From: Pyrrhosoma nymphula
Taxonomy: Eukaryota; Arthropoda; Insecta; Odonata; Coenagrionidae
NCBI GenBank assembly: GCA_963573305.1
Contig: OY754329.1
Span: 83,448,576-83,512,575 of the forward strand
DNA: 64,000 nucleotides
Direction of reading: 5' to 3'
Part shown: positions 26,395-35,312 of the stretch, piece by piece
Position numbering within the stretch: position 1 is the first letter of the stretch
How the letters are laid out: each line of letters opens with the position of its first letter
Program-made: the position numbers and the translations under genes
The notes under the pieces: generated by a model
Seen by the model: only the letters and a program-made list of their open reading frames with translations
Database searches by the model: none
Told to the model about the DNA's origin: nothing

Positions 26395-26485
26395 ACGCAA
26401 CAATCGTGCCCGAGGCGGGACTCGAGCCCGTGACCTTTACGACCAATGTGCGACCAACAAGAGGGTGGGCCCGCCAAGCCTAACT
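26395..26485 (-). repeat. tRNA-derived SINE-like head (minus strand)
   Basis: On the minus strand GGTCACGGGCTCGAGTCCCG (from about 26438 down) is a close match to a tRNA T-arm and B box. It is followed by CCTCGGGCACG. An A-box-like TTGGCGGG lies about 50 bases upstream, near 26477. The LTR retrotransposon is inserted about 50 bp away, so the region is a small repeat cluster. Confidence 0.45.
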
Positions 26486-26531
26486 TGTGCGACTACATTC
26501 TTTTAAGGTGGTTGGAGCGATTTTTGTTTGT

Positions 26532-26535
26532 GTAC
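26532..26535. repeat. Left target-site duplication GTAC
   Basis: GTAC directly precedes the 5' LTR and is repeated at 32007-32010 directly after the 3' LTR. A 4-bp duplication is usual for many Ty3/Gypsy elements and shows that both ends belong to one insertion. Confidence 0.85.
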
Positions 26536-26671
26536 TGTAACACGCCATTTTGGCCGTGTTGGCATAAGTATACGATTAAGGACGCCATTGTGTATATTTT
26601 GGGAACACGTGCTACCGCGAGGCAACAATATCGTCTATGTTATGAAACCAACTTTAAACAATACCATTTTC

Positions 26672-26685
26672 TGTTTACGTAAACA
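26672..26685 (+). promoter_or_regulatory. Palindromic site TGTTTACGTAAACA, copy 1
   Basis: A perfect 14-bp palindrome. Its centre TTACGTAA is the consensus for PAR-bZIP and related factors (vrille/Pdp1/E4BP4 class). Its halves TGTTTAC and GTAAACA are forkhead (FoxO-type) cores. Copy 2 lies at 26740-26753, 68 bases on, and the 3' LTR has both at 31232-31245 and 31300-31313. Binding is inferred from motif knowledge only. Confidence 0.5.
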
Positions 26686-26739
26686 GACTATAACAATGCC
26701 GTCTATGTTATGAAAACAACTTTAAACAATACCATTTTC

Positions 26740-26753
26740 TGTTTACGTAAACA
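26740..26753 (+). promoter_or_regulatory. Palindromic site TGTTTACGTAAACA, copy 2
   Basis: Exact repeat of the site at 26672-26685, about 97 bases upstream of the LTR TATA box. The palindrome is conserved in full in both tandem units, although the units differ elsewhere. Confidence 0.5.
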
Positions 26754-26849
26754 AACTTATAATAATGAAAGGGGAATAGCCTATCAGATACGAGAGAAGG
26801 GGAGAAAACCTGGAATGTTCTAGAACATACAGGAGGGGAGATGAGAGAG

Positions 26850-26857
26850 TATAAAAG
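26850..26857 (+). promoter_or_regulatory. LTR TATA box
   Basis: TATAAAAG sits after a GAGAGAG run. It would place transcription start near 26880 and so the U3/R border there. The copy in the 3' LTR is at 31410-31417. Confidence 0.6.
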
Positions 26858-27447
26858 GGATTGTCAAACAAGGAACGGGGCTTCTTCTTCTTCGTCTTCT
26901 TAACAAGGGAGCCACAAGAGACGTTTATCGAGTGAAAGTCATACGAGAGTTTTTTGCAGTGATAATTTGCCGGGAGTAAGCAGCTTTGGACAGCAACTAC
27001 CAACGCCAGTGTCCTGTGTTAAGGAAGGATCCAGGAATCCGATAAACAGATACTGGGGCATAGAATATCGGGAATTCACTTTGTACAATATCCGGTGAAG
27101 TAGAACAAACATTATAAATTAATACGAATATATTTGAGAAGGGAACATATATTGATTAATTGAGTAACTAAAGTGAATTTGTTTCATAATTGAAGAATAA
27201 AAGGGTTATTATAAATATATGTACTGTTCAAGTGTATCATTTTAGTGCATGAATTAATCCATTAACCTTTGCCGCCAAGGACTACCAAAAGGATCTCTCT
27301 CTCTCAAGGTAAGAAGTGATAAAGTGAAGGGTACCTTTTGTGTGTCGGGCTGATACAAGTATATAACGTCGCGTGTTTAGGACCGCGTGAAAGAATAATT
27401 ATTAGAACCCCTGTGATAAGGAAATTGATAAGGGGGGGGCTAGTACA

Positions 27448-27475
27448 TTAATTGGCGCCCAGCGTGTAGAGCCTG
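27448..27475 (+). other. tRNA primer-binding site
   Basis: TGGCGCCCAGCGTG starts five bases after the end of the LTR. It matches the complement of the 3' end of Lys-type tRNAs at 13 of 14 positions, as remembered. Further bases diverge. Confidence 0.6.
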
Positions 27476-27544
27476 ACTACTCATTAGGTGAGACCACGAG
27501 AACCGGAGAGAAGGAGGATCATCCCGAAGGAGTGAAGAAAGAAG

Positions 27545-29185
27545 ATGGCGGCCAACATGAAGAAATTTCCGGAGCTGAAGTCGGCAGAGCTACGGCAATT
27601 ATTACGAGAGAGGGACTTGTTAGTAGGGGGAACCAAGCCAGAATTGCAGCAGCGATTATTACACACGCTAGAAAAGGAGGGAATAGATATAAGCACGTAT
27701 GAATTTAGGGTCGATAGTGAGGAACCGGTGGAAACTGAGATGCAAGCGCTATTTAGGCAATTAAAAGAAGAACAAGATAGAAGAGATAGAGAGAGGGCAG
27801 AAGAAGCAAAAGAAGAACGAGAGAGAAGCAGAACGATCTTAGAGGAGATGGCTGAAGGGCAAGAGAGAAATAGAACGATCTTAGAGGAGATGGCTGAGAG
27901 GCAAGAGAGAAGACATGCAGAATTGTTGGGGCAAATTAGGGAAGAAGCAGACGAAAGAGAGAGAAAGCTTTTGGAAGAAATGGCAAAAATAGCAGGAGAA
28001 CATAGACAGACGCAGGAACGTATTGCATCATTCGAACATGGCTATGATGAAAGGTTTGCCAAAACAGACGGGGCGTTAGCAGAGTTATGCGAAGATGTCG
28101 CGAAAGAAATTAACGGAGTAGGAGCGAGGCTGGAGGCGAGCGATCTCAAGGTCCGAAAGTTAGAAGCGAGTTACGTGAATTTGCATGAGAACGTGGAGGA
28201 AAGGTTCAAGAAGATGGCGGACGAGCTGGGACAACAATCCACCACAAAAGCAGCTGGGCTAGATGAAGAGGCAGTCCGACGCATCGTGCGTGAGGAAAGC
28301 AGGAGACCTAACGTCACAACGGCACCCGCGGGAATGGTACAATTAAAGGTCCCAACGTTCGACGGGAGGCATACATCAAGACCCATGAAATACCTACAGG
28401 AGCTGTGCGAATACCAAGAGATATATCGGTTACCTGACCAGATGATGCTCCAGGTCATCAGACAAGGAATGGTTGGGAGAGCAGAGGAATGGTTCTCTGC
28501 GACCCGACACCTGTATGAAGATGTGAACGCTTTCCAAGCTATTTTCACGGAGCAGTTTTGGGGAGATGAACGTCAAATGCTGATAAAACGGAGTTTCGAC
28601 ACGGGAAAATACAAGGAGAACGGAGGGCTCACGCGAGTAGAATATGCGACGGCCAAAATTAGCGTAGCGAGGGAGTTGACGCCGCCAATGGAGGACGGAA
28701 TGATCATTCTAATTCTCAAGAAACACTTTGGCATGGAAGTAAGCGTCGGCATGATTTCAAATAATGTAAATACAATCCCACAATTCTTGACGTTATTGGC
28801 CCGCTATGATAACATACCGCGAGAGGACGGAAACTCCGAGGCGACTGGACATCGAAGATGGGGAGACCAATACCCAAGGACCCATGGAGACCGTACGTGG
28901 AGGACACCGGAAGACGCATCCCAACACAACCAGCAGTACAGATGGGACTCGAAGAGGTCACAACCACGAGAGTGGCAAGCGTCGAGCCAGCAGAGAGACG
29001 GACGGAGAGACGATAACTTTCGCGGCGAGGGATACTCTCAACGGCCGGGCGAGAGACCAGCTGATCGACGCCGAGGACAAAACAATATGGCGGAGGCGCG
29101 CCCACCGATGAGAGAGCGCCCTGTCAATTCCATGATGGCGGAAGAAAGTAACGCTGCAGGGAAACCGGAGCAGGAAAACTATTAG
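27545..29185 (+). CDS. gag: Gag polyprotein with SAP-like N-terminus
   Basis: A 546-residue intact ORF, the structural protein of the LTR element. Residues about 5-50 (with ELKSAELRQLLRERDL and GGTKPELQQRL) fit a SAP helix-extension-helix nucleic-acid-binding motif. Residues about 68-165 are a highly charged Glu/Arg coiled coil with a 14-residue tandem repeat (RTILEEMAEGQERN, 96-109 and 110-123). Residues about 266-425 resemble a retrotransposon capsid core (VPTFDGR, AEEWFSATRHLY, FTEQFWG). The tail from about 430 is rich in Arg, Gly, Gln and Asp and has no CCHC zinc knuckle. The first ATG (27545) lies 97 bases after the LTR, and a second in-frame ATG lies four codons later. The ORF ends 26 bases before the pol ATG, in a different frame. 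Confidence 0.88.
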   Translation: MAANMKKFPELKSAELRQLLRERDLLVGGTKPELQQRLLHTLEKEGIDISTYEFRVDSEEPVETEMQALFRQLKEEQDRRDRERAEEAKEERERSRTILEEMAEGQERNRTILEEMAERQERRHAELLGQIREEADERERKLLEEMAKIAGEHRQTQERIASFEHGYDERFAKTDGALAELCEDVAKEINGVGARLEASDLKVRKLEASYVNLHENVEERFKKMADELGQQSTTKAAGLDEEAVRRIVREESRRPNVTTAPAGMVQLKVPTFDGRHTSRPMKYLQELCEYQEIYRLPDQMMLQVIRQGMVGRAEEWFSATRHLYEDVNAFQAIFTEQFWGDERQMLIKRSFDTGKYKENGGLTRVEYATAKISVARELTPPMEDGMIILILKKHFGMEVSVGMISNNVNTIPQFLTLLARYDNIPREDGNSEATGHRRWGDQYPRTHGDRTWRTPEDASQHNQQYRWDSKRSQPREWQASSQQRDGRRDDNFRGEGYSQRPGERPADRRRGQNNMAEARPPMRERPVNSMMAEESNAAGKPEQENY

Positions 29186-29211
29186 CGGCAAAGCATGACG
29201 AAGGTCCCAAC

Positions 29212-30111
29212 ATGCCGAGGCCGGAAGACGAAGAGGGATTCTGGGACATACCGAAGGAGCAACGGGCAAAGATACGGAAAGTGAGAATAAAACGGACACC
29301 ACCACAAGAGGAGAAGATAGAACCCCACACGGAGGAGGAAACGATATGCAATGTTTTTGAGTCACCTCGAGATTTCTTGACGGAGAAAGAAGCGGATAGG
29401 CCGGAAGTAATTAAATGCCCGGAGATTAGGGTTCAAATGGAAGGAGTGGCTGTGAATGCACTGATAGACACGGGATCGGAGCTAACGTGCATTAGCGAGG
29501 AGTTTTATCGGGAGAATCAGAATGCACTGCGAAACGCTTTGGAGGTACCAGTCAAAGGAATCCGGATAGCTGGAGCCGTCGGAAGGAAGAGTGGAATTAT
29601 AAGGAGGCAAATCTGTCCGAGTATAGAGATAGACGGATTCACCACAAATATGGCCTGCACGGTGGTGCCGGAGCTGAACAAACCATTCATAATCGGGACG
29701 GACACATTAGCTCAACTATCCGCGAAGATTGAGTACGATCGCAGGATTATAACCCTAAGTGAAGGAAAAAAGGAGATCGCATGTAAGTTTAGGGAAATGC
29801 GCATGGACGCACAATATGACAACATGCACATAGAAACCAGCGAGGAGTATGGGAAGACGGATGGCGAGGAAGTACCACGAGAACAAAGCTTAGAAGAAAG
29901 TGACTCCGAGAAGATCGCAAATGATATATTTAGGATACGTGAAAATATCATTAAAAAAGGCGAAAAACGGGCGGAGAGAAGAAGGAAGAAAGATAAGAGG
30001 AAGAGGACGAAATTTAAAATAGGAGATGAGGTTTTAGTACGTACCAATCCGGTATCCGAGGAGCAAAGGAGGATTTATCACGGCTTCCTGGCATTATACG
30101 AAGGTCCATAA
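29212..30111 (+). CDS. pol: Truncated Pol: protease fused to integrase C-terminal tail
   Basis: The 299-residue ORF is in the -1 frame relative to gag. The frame is open from 29152, so it overlaps the gag end by 34 bases, and either frameshifting or the ATG at 29212 could start it. Residues about 70-182 are a retropepsin: ALIDTGSELT holds the catalytic Asp (D86), and FIIGTDTL matches the second family motif. From about residue 230 a basic segment leads to FKIGDEVLVRT and FLALYEGP, as found after the integrase core in Gypsy elements. RT, RNase H and the integrase core (normally some 700-900 residues) are missing, with the junction at about residues 200-235. A TAA at 30109-30111 and a frame disruption near 30190 also break the integrase tail. 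Protease may be active; transposition functions are absent. Confidence 0.82.
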   Translation: MPRPEDEEGFWDIPKEQRAKIRKVRIKRTPPQEEKIEPHTEEETICNVFESPRDFLTEKEADRPEVIKCPEIRVQMEGVAVNALIDTGSELTCISEEFYRENQNALRNALEVPVKGIRIAGAVGRKSGIIRRQICPSIEIDGFTTNMACTVVPELNKPFIIGTDTLAQLSAKIEYDRRIITLSEGKKEIACKFREMRMDAQYDNMHIETSEEYGKTDGEEVPREQSLEESDSEKIANDIFRIRENIIKKGEKRAERRRKKDKRKRTKFKIGDEVLVRTNPVSEEQRRIYHGFLALYEGP

Positions 30112-31095
30112 GAGATTACAGAATTCCGAGGGCCAGCCACGTGTGTAGTATTTAATCCAAAAAAAGAACGAAATACGAGGCACTTTCCACTTCAGCAATA
30201 TTAAACCATATAGGGAACGATAGCACAGAACTTGGTATCATTCACATCACACGAGCACACGAGAAGAAGACCGTAGTCCAACTGACCATAGCACGCAGTC
30301 ATTAAACTGAGGAAGCTAGCGCCGCAACATTATAATTTGATCCGTTCAAGCAAGGGAGAACTGTTTACCGATAATATACATTGTATCAGGGCCCGACATG
30401 CGAGGGGAGCTTACGAACGAGAGAGAGAGGTTGAACTTGGCGGCAGGTGGATTAGCACAATATGTATGTTTCGTGATATCTTTTCTCAATGTGTGTATAT
30501 TCAGTGTCATGTTGCCATTATTTGATTCGTGTTTTCTTATGTATGAATGGGCTCGTGGACGTAGATTGAGCCGGAAGGAGGGAGAGTGTATCACCTGAAG
30601 GAACTTTAAGTGCTGTGAAGTGTATATGTGTAATGTGAATTATGGCCTTTTGATAACCCAGTGTTTTTAAGGGGTTAAAAGTGAGAATGAATGTTGAGAA
30701 GAAGATGGACAGTTTTATTATTTGCACGTTATATTCACGTTCAATGTATCAGTTAATAACGTCGATTTATATAATATGTTCTTGATTTTAAATTACGTGA
30801 ATAAGATTTTCATTGGTTATTTGCCTATTTCAAGCAAGGAAGAAAGGGAAGAGACCATATTGTTATATGGTATATCATATGTCTTGAGTTAAAGGAGGAG
30901 ACGCTGTTTGTAATTGTGTTTATTGATATAAATGTATTCATGTGTGATTTCTGCTGTAACACAATATACTTGGGCACAGACATTATTTAGAGGGAGGCTA
31001 AAGTTTGAAGGCGTTGGGGCCGCGTTAGTTTACATTTGAAGGCTTTAAAATAATTCCTTTCTTATATTTCCAAGTCATTATTTTAATGGGGCTAA
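30112..31095 (+). other. 3' non-coding part of LTR element
   Basis: This stretch begins with out-of-frame leftovers of the integrase tail (to about 30226). About 870 bases then lead to the 3' LTR without a substantial ORF. The frame 30398-30598 encodes a hydrophobic stretch (residues about 20-50) that could be a transmembrane remnant. No envelope gene can be claimed. A strong polypurine tract is not seen just before the LTR. Confidence 0.6.
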
Positions 31096-32006
31096 TGTAA
31101 CACGCCATTTTGGCCGTGTTGGCATAAGTATACGATTAAGGACGCCATTGTGTATATTTTGGGAACACGTGCTACCGCGAGGCAACAATATCGTCTATGT
31201 TATGAAACCAACTTTAAACAATACCATTTTCTGTTTACGTAAACAGACTATAACAATGCCGTCTATGTTATGAAAACAACTTTAAACAATACCATTTTCT
31301 GTTTACGTAAACAAACTTATAATAATGAAAGGGGAATAGCCTATCAGATACGAGAGAAGGGGAGAAAACCTGGAATGTTCTAGAACATACAGGAGGGGAG
31401 ATGAGAGAGTATAAAAGGGATTGTCAAACAAGGAACGGGGCTTCTTCTTCTTCGTCTTCTTAACAAGGGAGCCACAAGAGACGTTTATCGAGTGAAAGTC
31501 ATACGAGAGTTTTTTGCAGTGATAATTTGCCGGGAGTAAGCAGCTTTGGACAGCAACTACCAACGCCAGTGTCCTGTGTTAAGGAAGGATCCAGGAATCC
31601 GATAAACAGATACTGGGGCATAGAATATCGGGAATTCACTTTGTACAATATCCGGTGAAGTAGAACAAACATTATAAATTAATACGAATATATTTGAGAA
31701 GGGAACATATATTGATTAATTGAGTAACTAAAGTGAATTTGTTTCATAATTGAAGAATAAAAGGGTTATTATAAATATATGTACTGTTCAAGTGTATCAT
31801 TTTAGTGCATGAATTAATCCATTAACCTTTGCCGCCAAGGACTACCAAAAGGATCTCTCTCTCTCAAGGTAAGAAGTGATAAAGTGAAGGGTACCTTTTG
31901 TGTGTCGGGCTGATACAAGTATATAACGTCGCGTGTTTAGGACCGCGTGAAAGAATAATTATTAGAACCCCTGTGATAAGGAAATTGATAAGGGGGGGCT
32001 AGTACA
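31096..32006 (+). repeat. 3' LTR (911 bp)
   Basis: Identical to the 5' LTR line by line, except for seven G instead of eight in the G run at 31992-31998. It is followed directly by the target duplication GTAC at 32007-32010. The AATAAA at 31756-31761 would provide the 3' end of the element transcript. Confidence 0.95.
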
Positions 32007-32010
32007 GTAC
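32007..32010. repeat. Right target-site duplication GTAC
   Basis: Matches the GTAC at 26532-26535 next to the 5' LTR. Confidence 0.85.
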
Positions 32011-33180
32011 AGATGTGCATAAAACTATGCGTACAATATATAAATGTGAAAAAAATTGCTTTATAACGATTTGGTTTTATTGGCAATTCGATGTTACCTA
32101 TTTTAACACGTAGCCTTATGGTACATGGCATATATTTCGTAATAATTCAATTAAATTTATACAAATTTTCTTCTAAACGCGAAATAATAAATTTAATATT
32201 GTTATAATGGTTGCTATAAAATATCAAGGCGTCACGTCGAGTCCAATATTCGTGAACAATATATTTCAATATAATTTCGTCTAAATTTCGAATACCGCAC
32301 CGTAAACTTGAGTCAGAACATGCTTTAAAGAAAAATAATTAAAATATAATTCTTGTATACCTTCTATTACTGCCTGTAAGGTGAGATTCGCTGCATAAAC
32401 AGATCCATTCATATGAAAGGTGGTCCAACAATCTTTTTCGACTTGCTTTAAAAGTTATTAAAATGTACTCTCAATGACCCACGGTTAACGCTCCGGCCTC
32501 CTTAAGCACTGTGCGAATCCAGCGGAGATGTTTAGTATAGATTCAACCGAAACGCAATGCAGTGACACTTGAACGTGTGTTACCGAGTTTCTCGATGTAA
32601 ATATTTTGGAGCGAAACGGCGGCTTTTGTTGTTAACCTTCGCACATTGTTGTCGTCTCTCGCCATTTGCCTCGACGAGCTTATCATTGTTTACGGTAGAG
32701 TTGAGAGAGCTATAGACGCCATGGCAGTCATATGTCCCCTGGAATGAAGATGAAACTGTGTCGTAACCGTAAAATGGTAATAAATTTTAAAAGGGGCCAG
32801 GCAATCTGTAAAGAAAATCTTGATATGAAAAGAGGACATAAAGTCTTAGCGATCGAAAGCGATTCCTACTTTTTGCGACAAGTATTCTTCCGAAAATGGC
32901 TACCCCCGCGAAAGTTGCCGATTCACGTTGAATTAAAATCCTTTCTTTTTTCTGTGGATCGCTATCGTTTCACGTATGCCTTGATAAATTATTACGGAAT
33001 TGTGACGATTATTTTAGTAATAATACCATTGTTTTCGGTGTGCTCAGAAATGCCATTGCTCTCGGATCAGTCATGTGCATAACTGATCCACTCAATATGG
33101 CCGATCGGCGCATTTTAACGACTTCAATATTCCCTTGTACTGTCGTGGCGCGAGGTTCCGACCACTCTTCTCTTTCACTC
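32011..33180. other. Gene-free stretch after LTR element
   Basis: AT-rich at first, then mixed. A 116-codon open frame (32732-33082, plus) has no recognisable domain. It ends in a hydrophobic run near the C-terminus, and its codon use looks random. A tRNA-like patch near 32474-32525 has a B-box-like GTGCGAATCC only. No exon is supported. Confidence 0.4.
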
Positions 33181-33260
33181 TACGTAGCAGACGTTACTAG
33201 TCTCTAACGACGGGAGGATTGAAAATCCGCCGTTCGAATCCCGTTTGAGCGGCGGCTGTC
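33181..33260 (+). repeat. Possible tRNA-like SINE head
   Basis: A B-box-like CGTTCGAATCC lies at 33231-33241 with flanking GC. A weak A-box-like TAGCAGACGT starts at 33185, 46 bases earlier. The downstream sequence does not match the other SINE-like units. Confidence 0.25.
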
Positions 33261-35145
33261 TCTCTTCCTTCTTGATCTGTTTTTATCCAACCTTCGCTTC
33301 AATCTACCAATATGCTCTTCAACACACGGGCTCGTCTCGCTCTCTCCCAGGCGGCCTTCGATCTGCGAAAAACCCCGAGTCGATGTTACCATTACCTCCC
33401 AACCGATCTTTACACATCACTGTCCCTTCGCCGTCCATACCAGTTTTGCCCACCCCTCTCATCGCATCCCTCTCCGCTTCTTCCAACCCCATCCCTTCCC
33501 TTGCGAGTCCCACCTCCCACCTGTCTAGAATGGCCGCCCCCGCAAAACGAGAATGCATATCTTCTCTCCATGGAGCATAAAGAAACTCTTTGTACATAGG
33601 AATCATCTATATATATTTATTATATAAATTATATTCTATAATATGATACATAGAATATATTGCATTTCGATAGAAAATTCTCTATATTCCATGGTTCTCT
33701 CTCTCTCTTGCGGAAGTGCAAATGCCCGGCGGAGGGAAGACTTAAGAGAGAAGGAGAAAGAGAGAGAGGCGATTCTCGACAGTGATGCCAATTCAAACAG
33801 ACGCCCACGCAGTAGACGTCGCGCCAGTCGCTAAGTCAACCAACTTGGGAGTTCCGTTCAGCCAATGCCCTTCTCCCTTTCAAGTCTTCGCAAACTGGAG
33901 TGATATTCCGCTAATGACAAGCATATATGAACATCCCACACCTCTGAAAGCATCCTGCCAACCTATCTGCCAACTCCCTCTTTCCCTTGAGGATGGTAAC
34001 TGCGGTAGGTGCAACCAACCCGGACTGAAATAAGGAGAGGATTACACTCATAGGAAATAATTTAGTCCTTTTGAGTGCTACGCAACAATGTGTCGCCTTG
34101 TATTCCTCTTACCATAAATTTCAACTACAGTTTATCAAAGCCCTTTGTGTTGTGAGTGGACATTGTGCATTCTATGAAATAAATTATATCTTTGTAAATT
34201 GCAAAGATATGAAATAATTTAACTTAAAAATGGATATAAATCTTAGATGTCTTAGTTTTTTTAACTGGAAAAAGGTAAATTTCAAAAAAAATTTTATAGC
34301 TAATTGGCTTTTAAAAAAGATACAAATTCATGAAATAGACCGTGTGCTGATGGCTCATACTTTCTAAAAGTTGTATAACATCATGATAATTTTATTGAAG
34401 ATTTTGTGGTAAACTTTTCTGTCGAATAAAATCAATTTTACCAATTTTAAAGGCATGCCGTGCTAAGGTCGTTTTCTAACATTCCCATATCCCAATAAAC
34501 TACGGATATTCTTTATAACATTTCAGTCAGATGAATAAACGTCCACGTGAGAATTCGTCTGGGAGCATTATAAATTTGTACTTCTACTCGGAATTTTAAT
34601 ATAAATAGTTGCTTCCGACGACTGCCATCTGCACTTAGCGAGTATGAGTGATAGTATCTGTTTGCTTAAAAACGCACGGTGCAGTTACAATTACAAAAAC
34701 TTGAAGCCAATGTTTAAAATATTCAATTTCACTAAGACGTTTTATAATGTAGGATCTGCCACGGTTATTTACCATCTCAATCACTAAATATTTTCCATCC
34801 CCGTGATGCGGTTCTGAAAGTAATTTTTACTCCTTCCTCTGCCTCCTCGAACCAAACCTCCCGGATTTTGGCATATTTTAGCTTCCCGTTATCTCATTTA
34901 ACACCATCTCCATTCACCTTTTCTCTCTCCCGCTAATTGCCCCATCACCAGCCACGCCCTGTCTGTGTCTCCTTCGCTTTTCCTCCTCCTTCTCTTGTTC
35001 TTTTTTACATTGTTCATCATGCCTACATCTCAAAAGCCATGTATTTATGCTCCCCATCTCTCTTTAAATGGTCAAGGTTCTCAGAGATTGTGGTTTGTAC
35101 ATGGATCTACTATCGGCCTGGGTGAGTTTCTTACAATTAGCCATA
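33261..35145. other. Gene-free stretch
   Basis: CT-rich from about 33270 to 33560, giving Ser/Pro-rich frames without domains. It is then AT-rich from about 34060 to 34760, and CT-rich again at about 34820-35020. Nothing recognisable. Confidence 0.4.
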
Positions 35146-35149
35146 CAAT

Positions 35150-35312
35150 CCGTGTTAAGTTCATAGAATCAGGCCATGTGTGCCGGAAATGTTGTATGCC
35201 GAACAGTACTGACCTTGAGGATAATGCAATTGGTGTTAAGTTGATAGAATCAAGCATGACGTGCTGGAAATGATGTACTATGTTGAACAGTACAGACCTT
35301 GAGGATAAGAAC
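35150..35312 (+). repeat. Two-copy tandem repeat, period 81 bp
   Basis: GTTAAGTTnATAGAATCA starts at 35154 and 35235. Each unit ends in GAACAGTACnGACCTTGAGGATAA. The period is a multiple of three, so the overlapping frame repeats about 27 residues, but that frame stops inside the second unit and has no known domain. Confidence 0.7.

Larger units (their letters stand above)
26632..26767 (+). repeat. Two 68-bp tandem units in LTR U3
   Basis: CGTCTATGTTATGAAA begins at 26632 and again at 26700. The two units differ at only a few positions. The same pair is present in the 3' LTR at 31192 and 31260. Repeated units upstream of a TATA box in an LTR are typical of enhancers; that role is inferred here. 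Confidence 0.85.
26536..27447 (+). repeat. 5' LTR (912 bp)
   Basis: Starts TGTAACACGCC and ends CTAGTACA. The proposed U3 runs to about 26880 and carries two 68-bp tandem units (from 26632 and 26700), each with the palindrome TGTTTACGTAAACA. TATAAAAG lies at 26850-26857. An AATAAA at 27196-27201 would serve polyadenylation in the downstream copy. A run of eight G lies near the 3' end at 27432-27439. The open frame antisense to the LTR (minus 26743-27003) has no recognisable product. Confidence 0.95.
26536..32006 (+). mobile_element. LTR retrotransposon, Ty3/Gypsy-like, internally deleted
   Basis: A complete insertion of about 5.47 kb has two LTRs (912 and 911 bp) with TG...CA ends and a GTAC target duplication. 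It also has a Lys-type tRNA primer-binding site, a gag ORF and a short pol ORF. Pol contains protease and then a piece of the basic integrase C-terminal tail. Reverse transcriptase, RNase H and the integrase catalytic core are absent, so the copy needs proteins from a full-length relative to move. The LTRs differ only in the length of one G run, which means recent insertion. The Gypsy assignment rests on the integrase-tail motif and the 4-bp duplication; without RT it is not certain. No polypurine tract is obvious before the 3' LTR: only a GGGG at 31088-31091 is seen. Confidence 0.92.

Noticed and set aside
26743..27003. 86-codon minus-strand frame present in both LTRs
   Set aside because: It is identical in both copies because the LTRs are identical. 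It is antisense to the LTR promoter and has no recognisable product.
28171..29365. Several 100-135-codon minus-strand frames under gag and pol
   Set aside because: Shadows of the gag and pol coding sequence.
30398..30598. Envelope gene remnant in the LTR element
   Set aside because: Only one hydrophobic stretch is seen. There is no signal peptide, cleavage site or cysteine pattern to support an envelope protein.
32732..33082. 116-codon plus-strand frame as a small membrane protein
   Set aside because: It has a hydrophobic C-terminal run but no family resemblance, no splice context and no codon bias.
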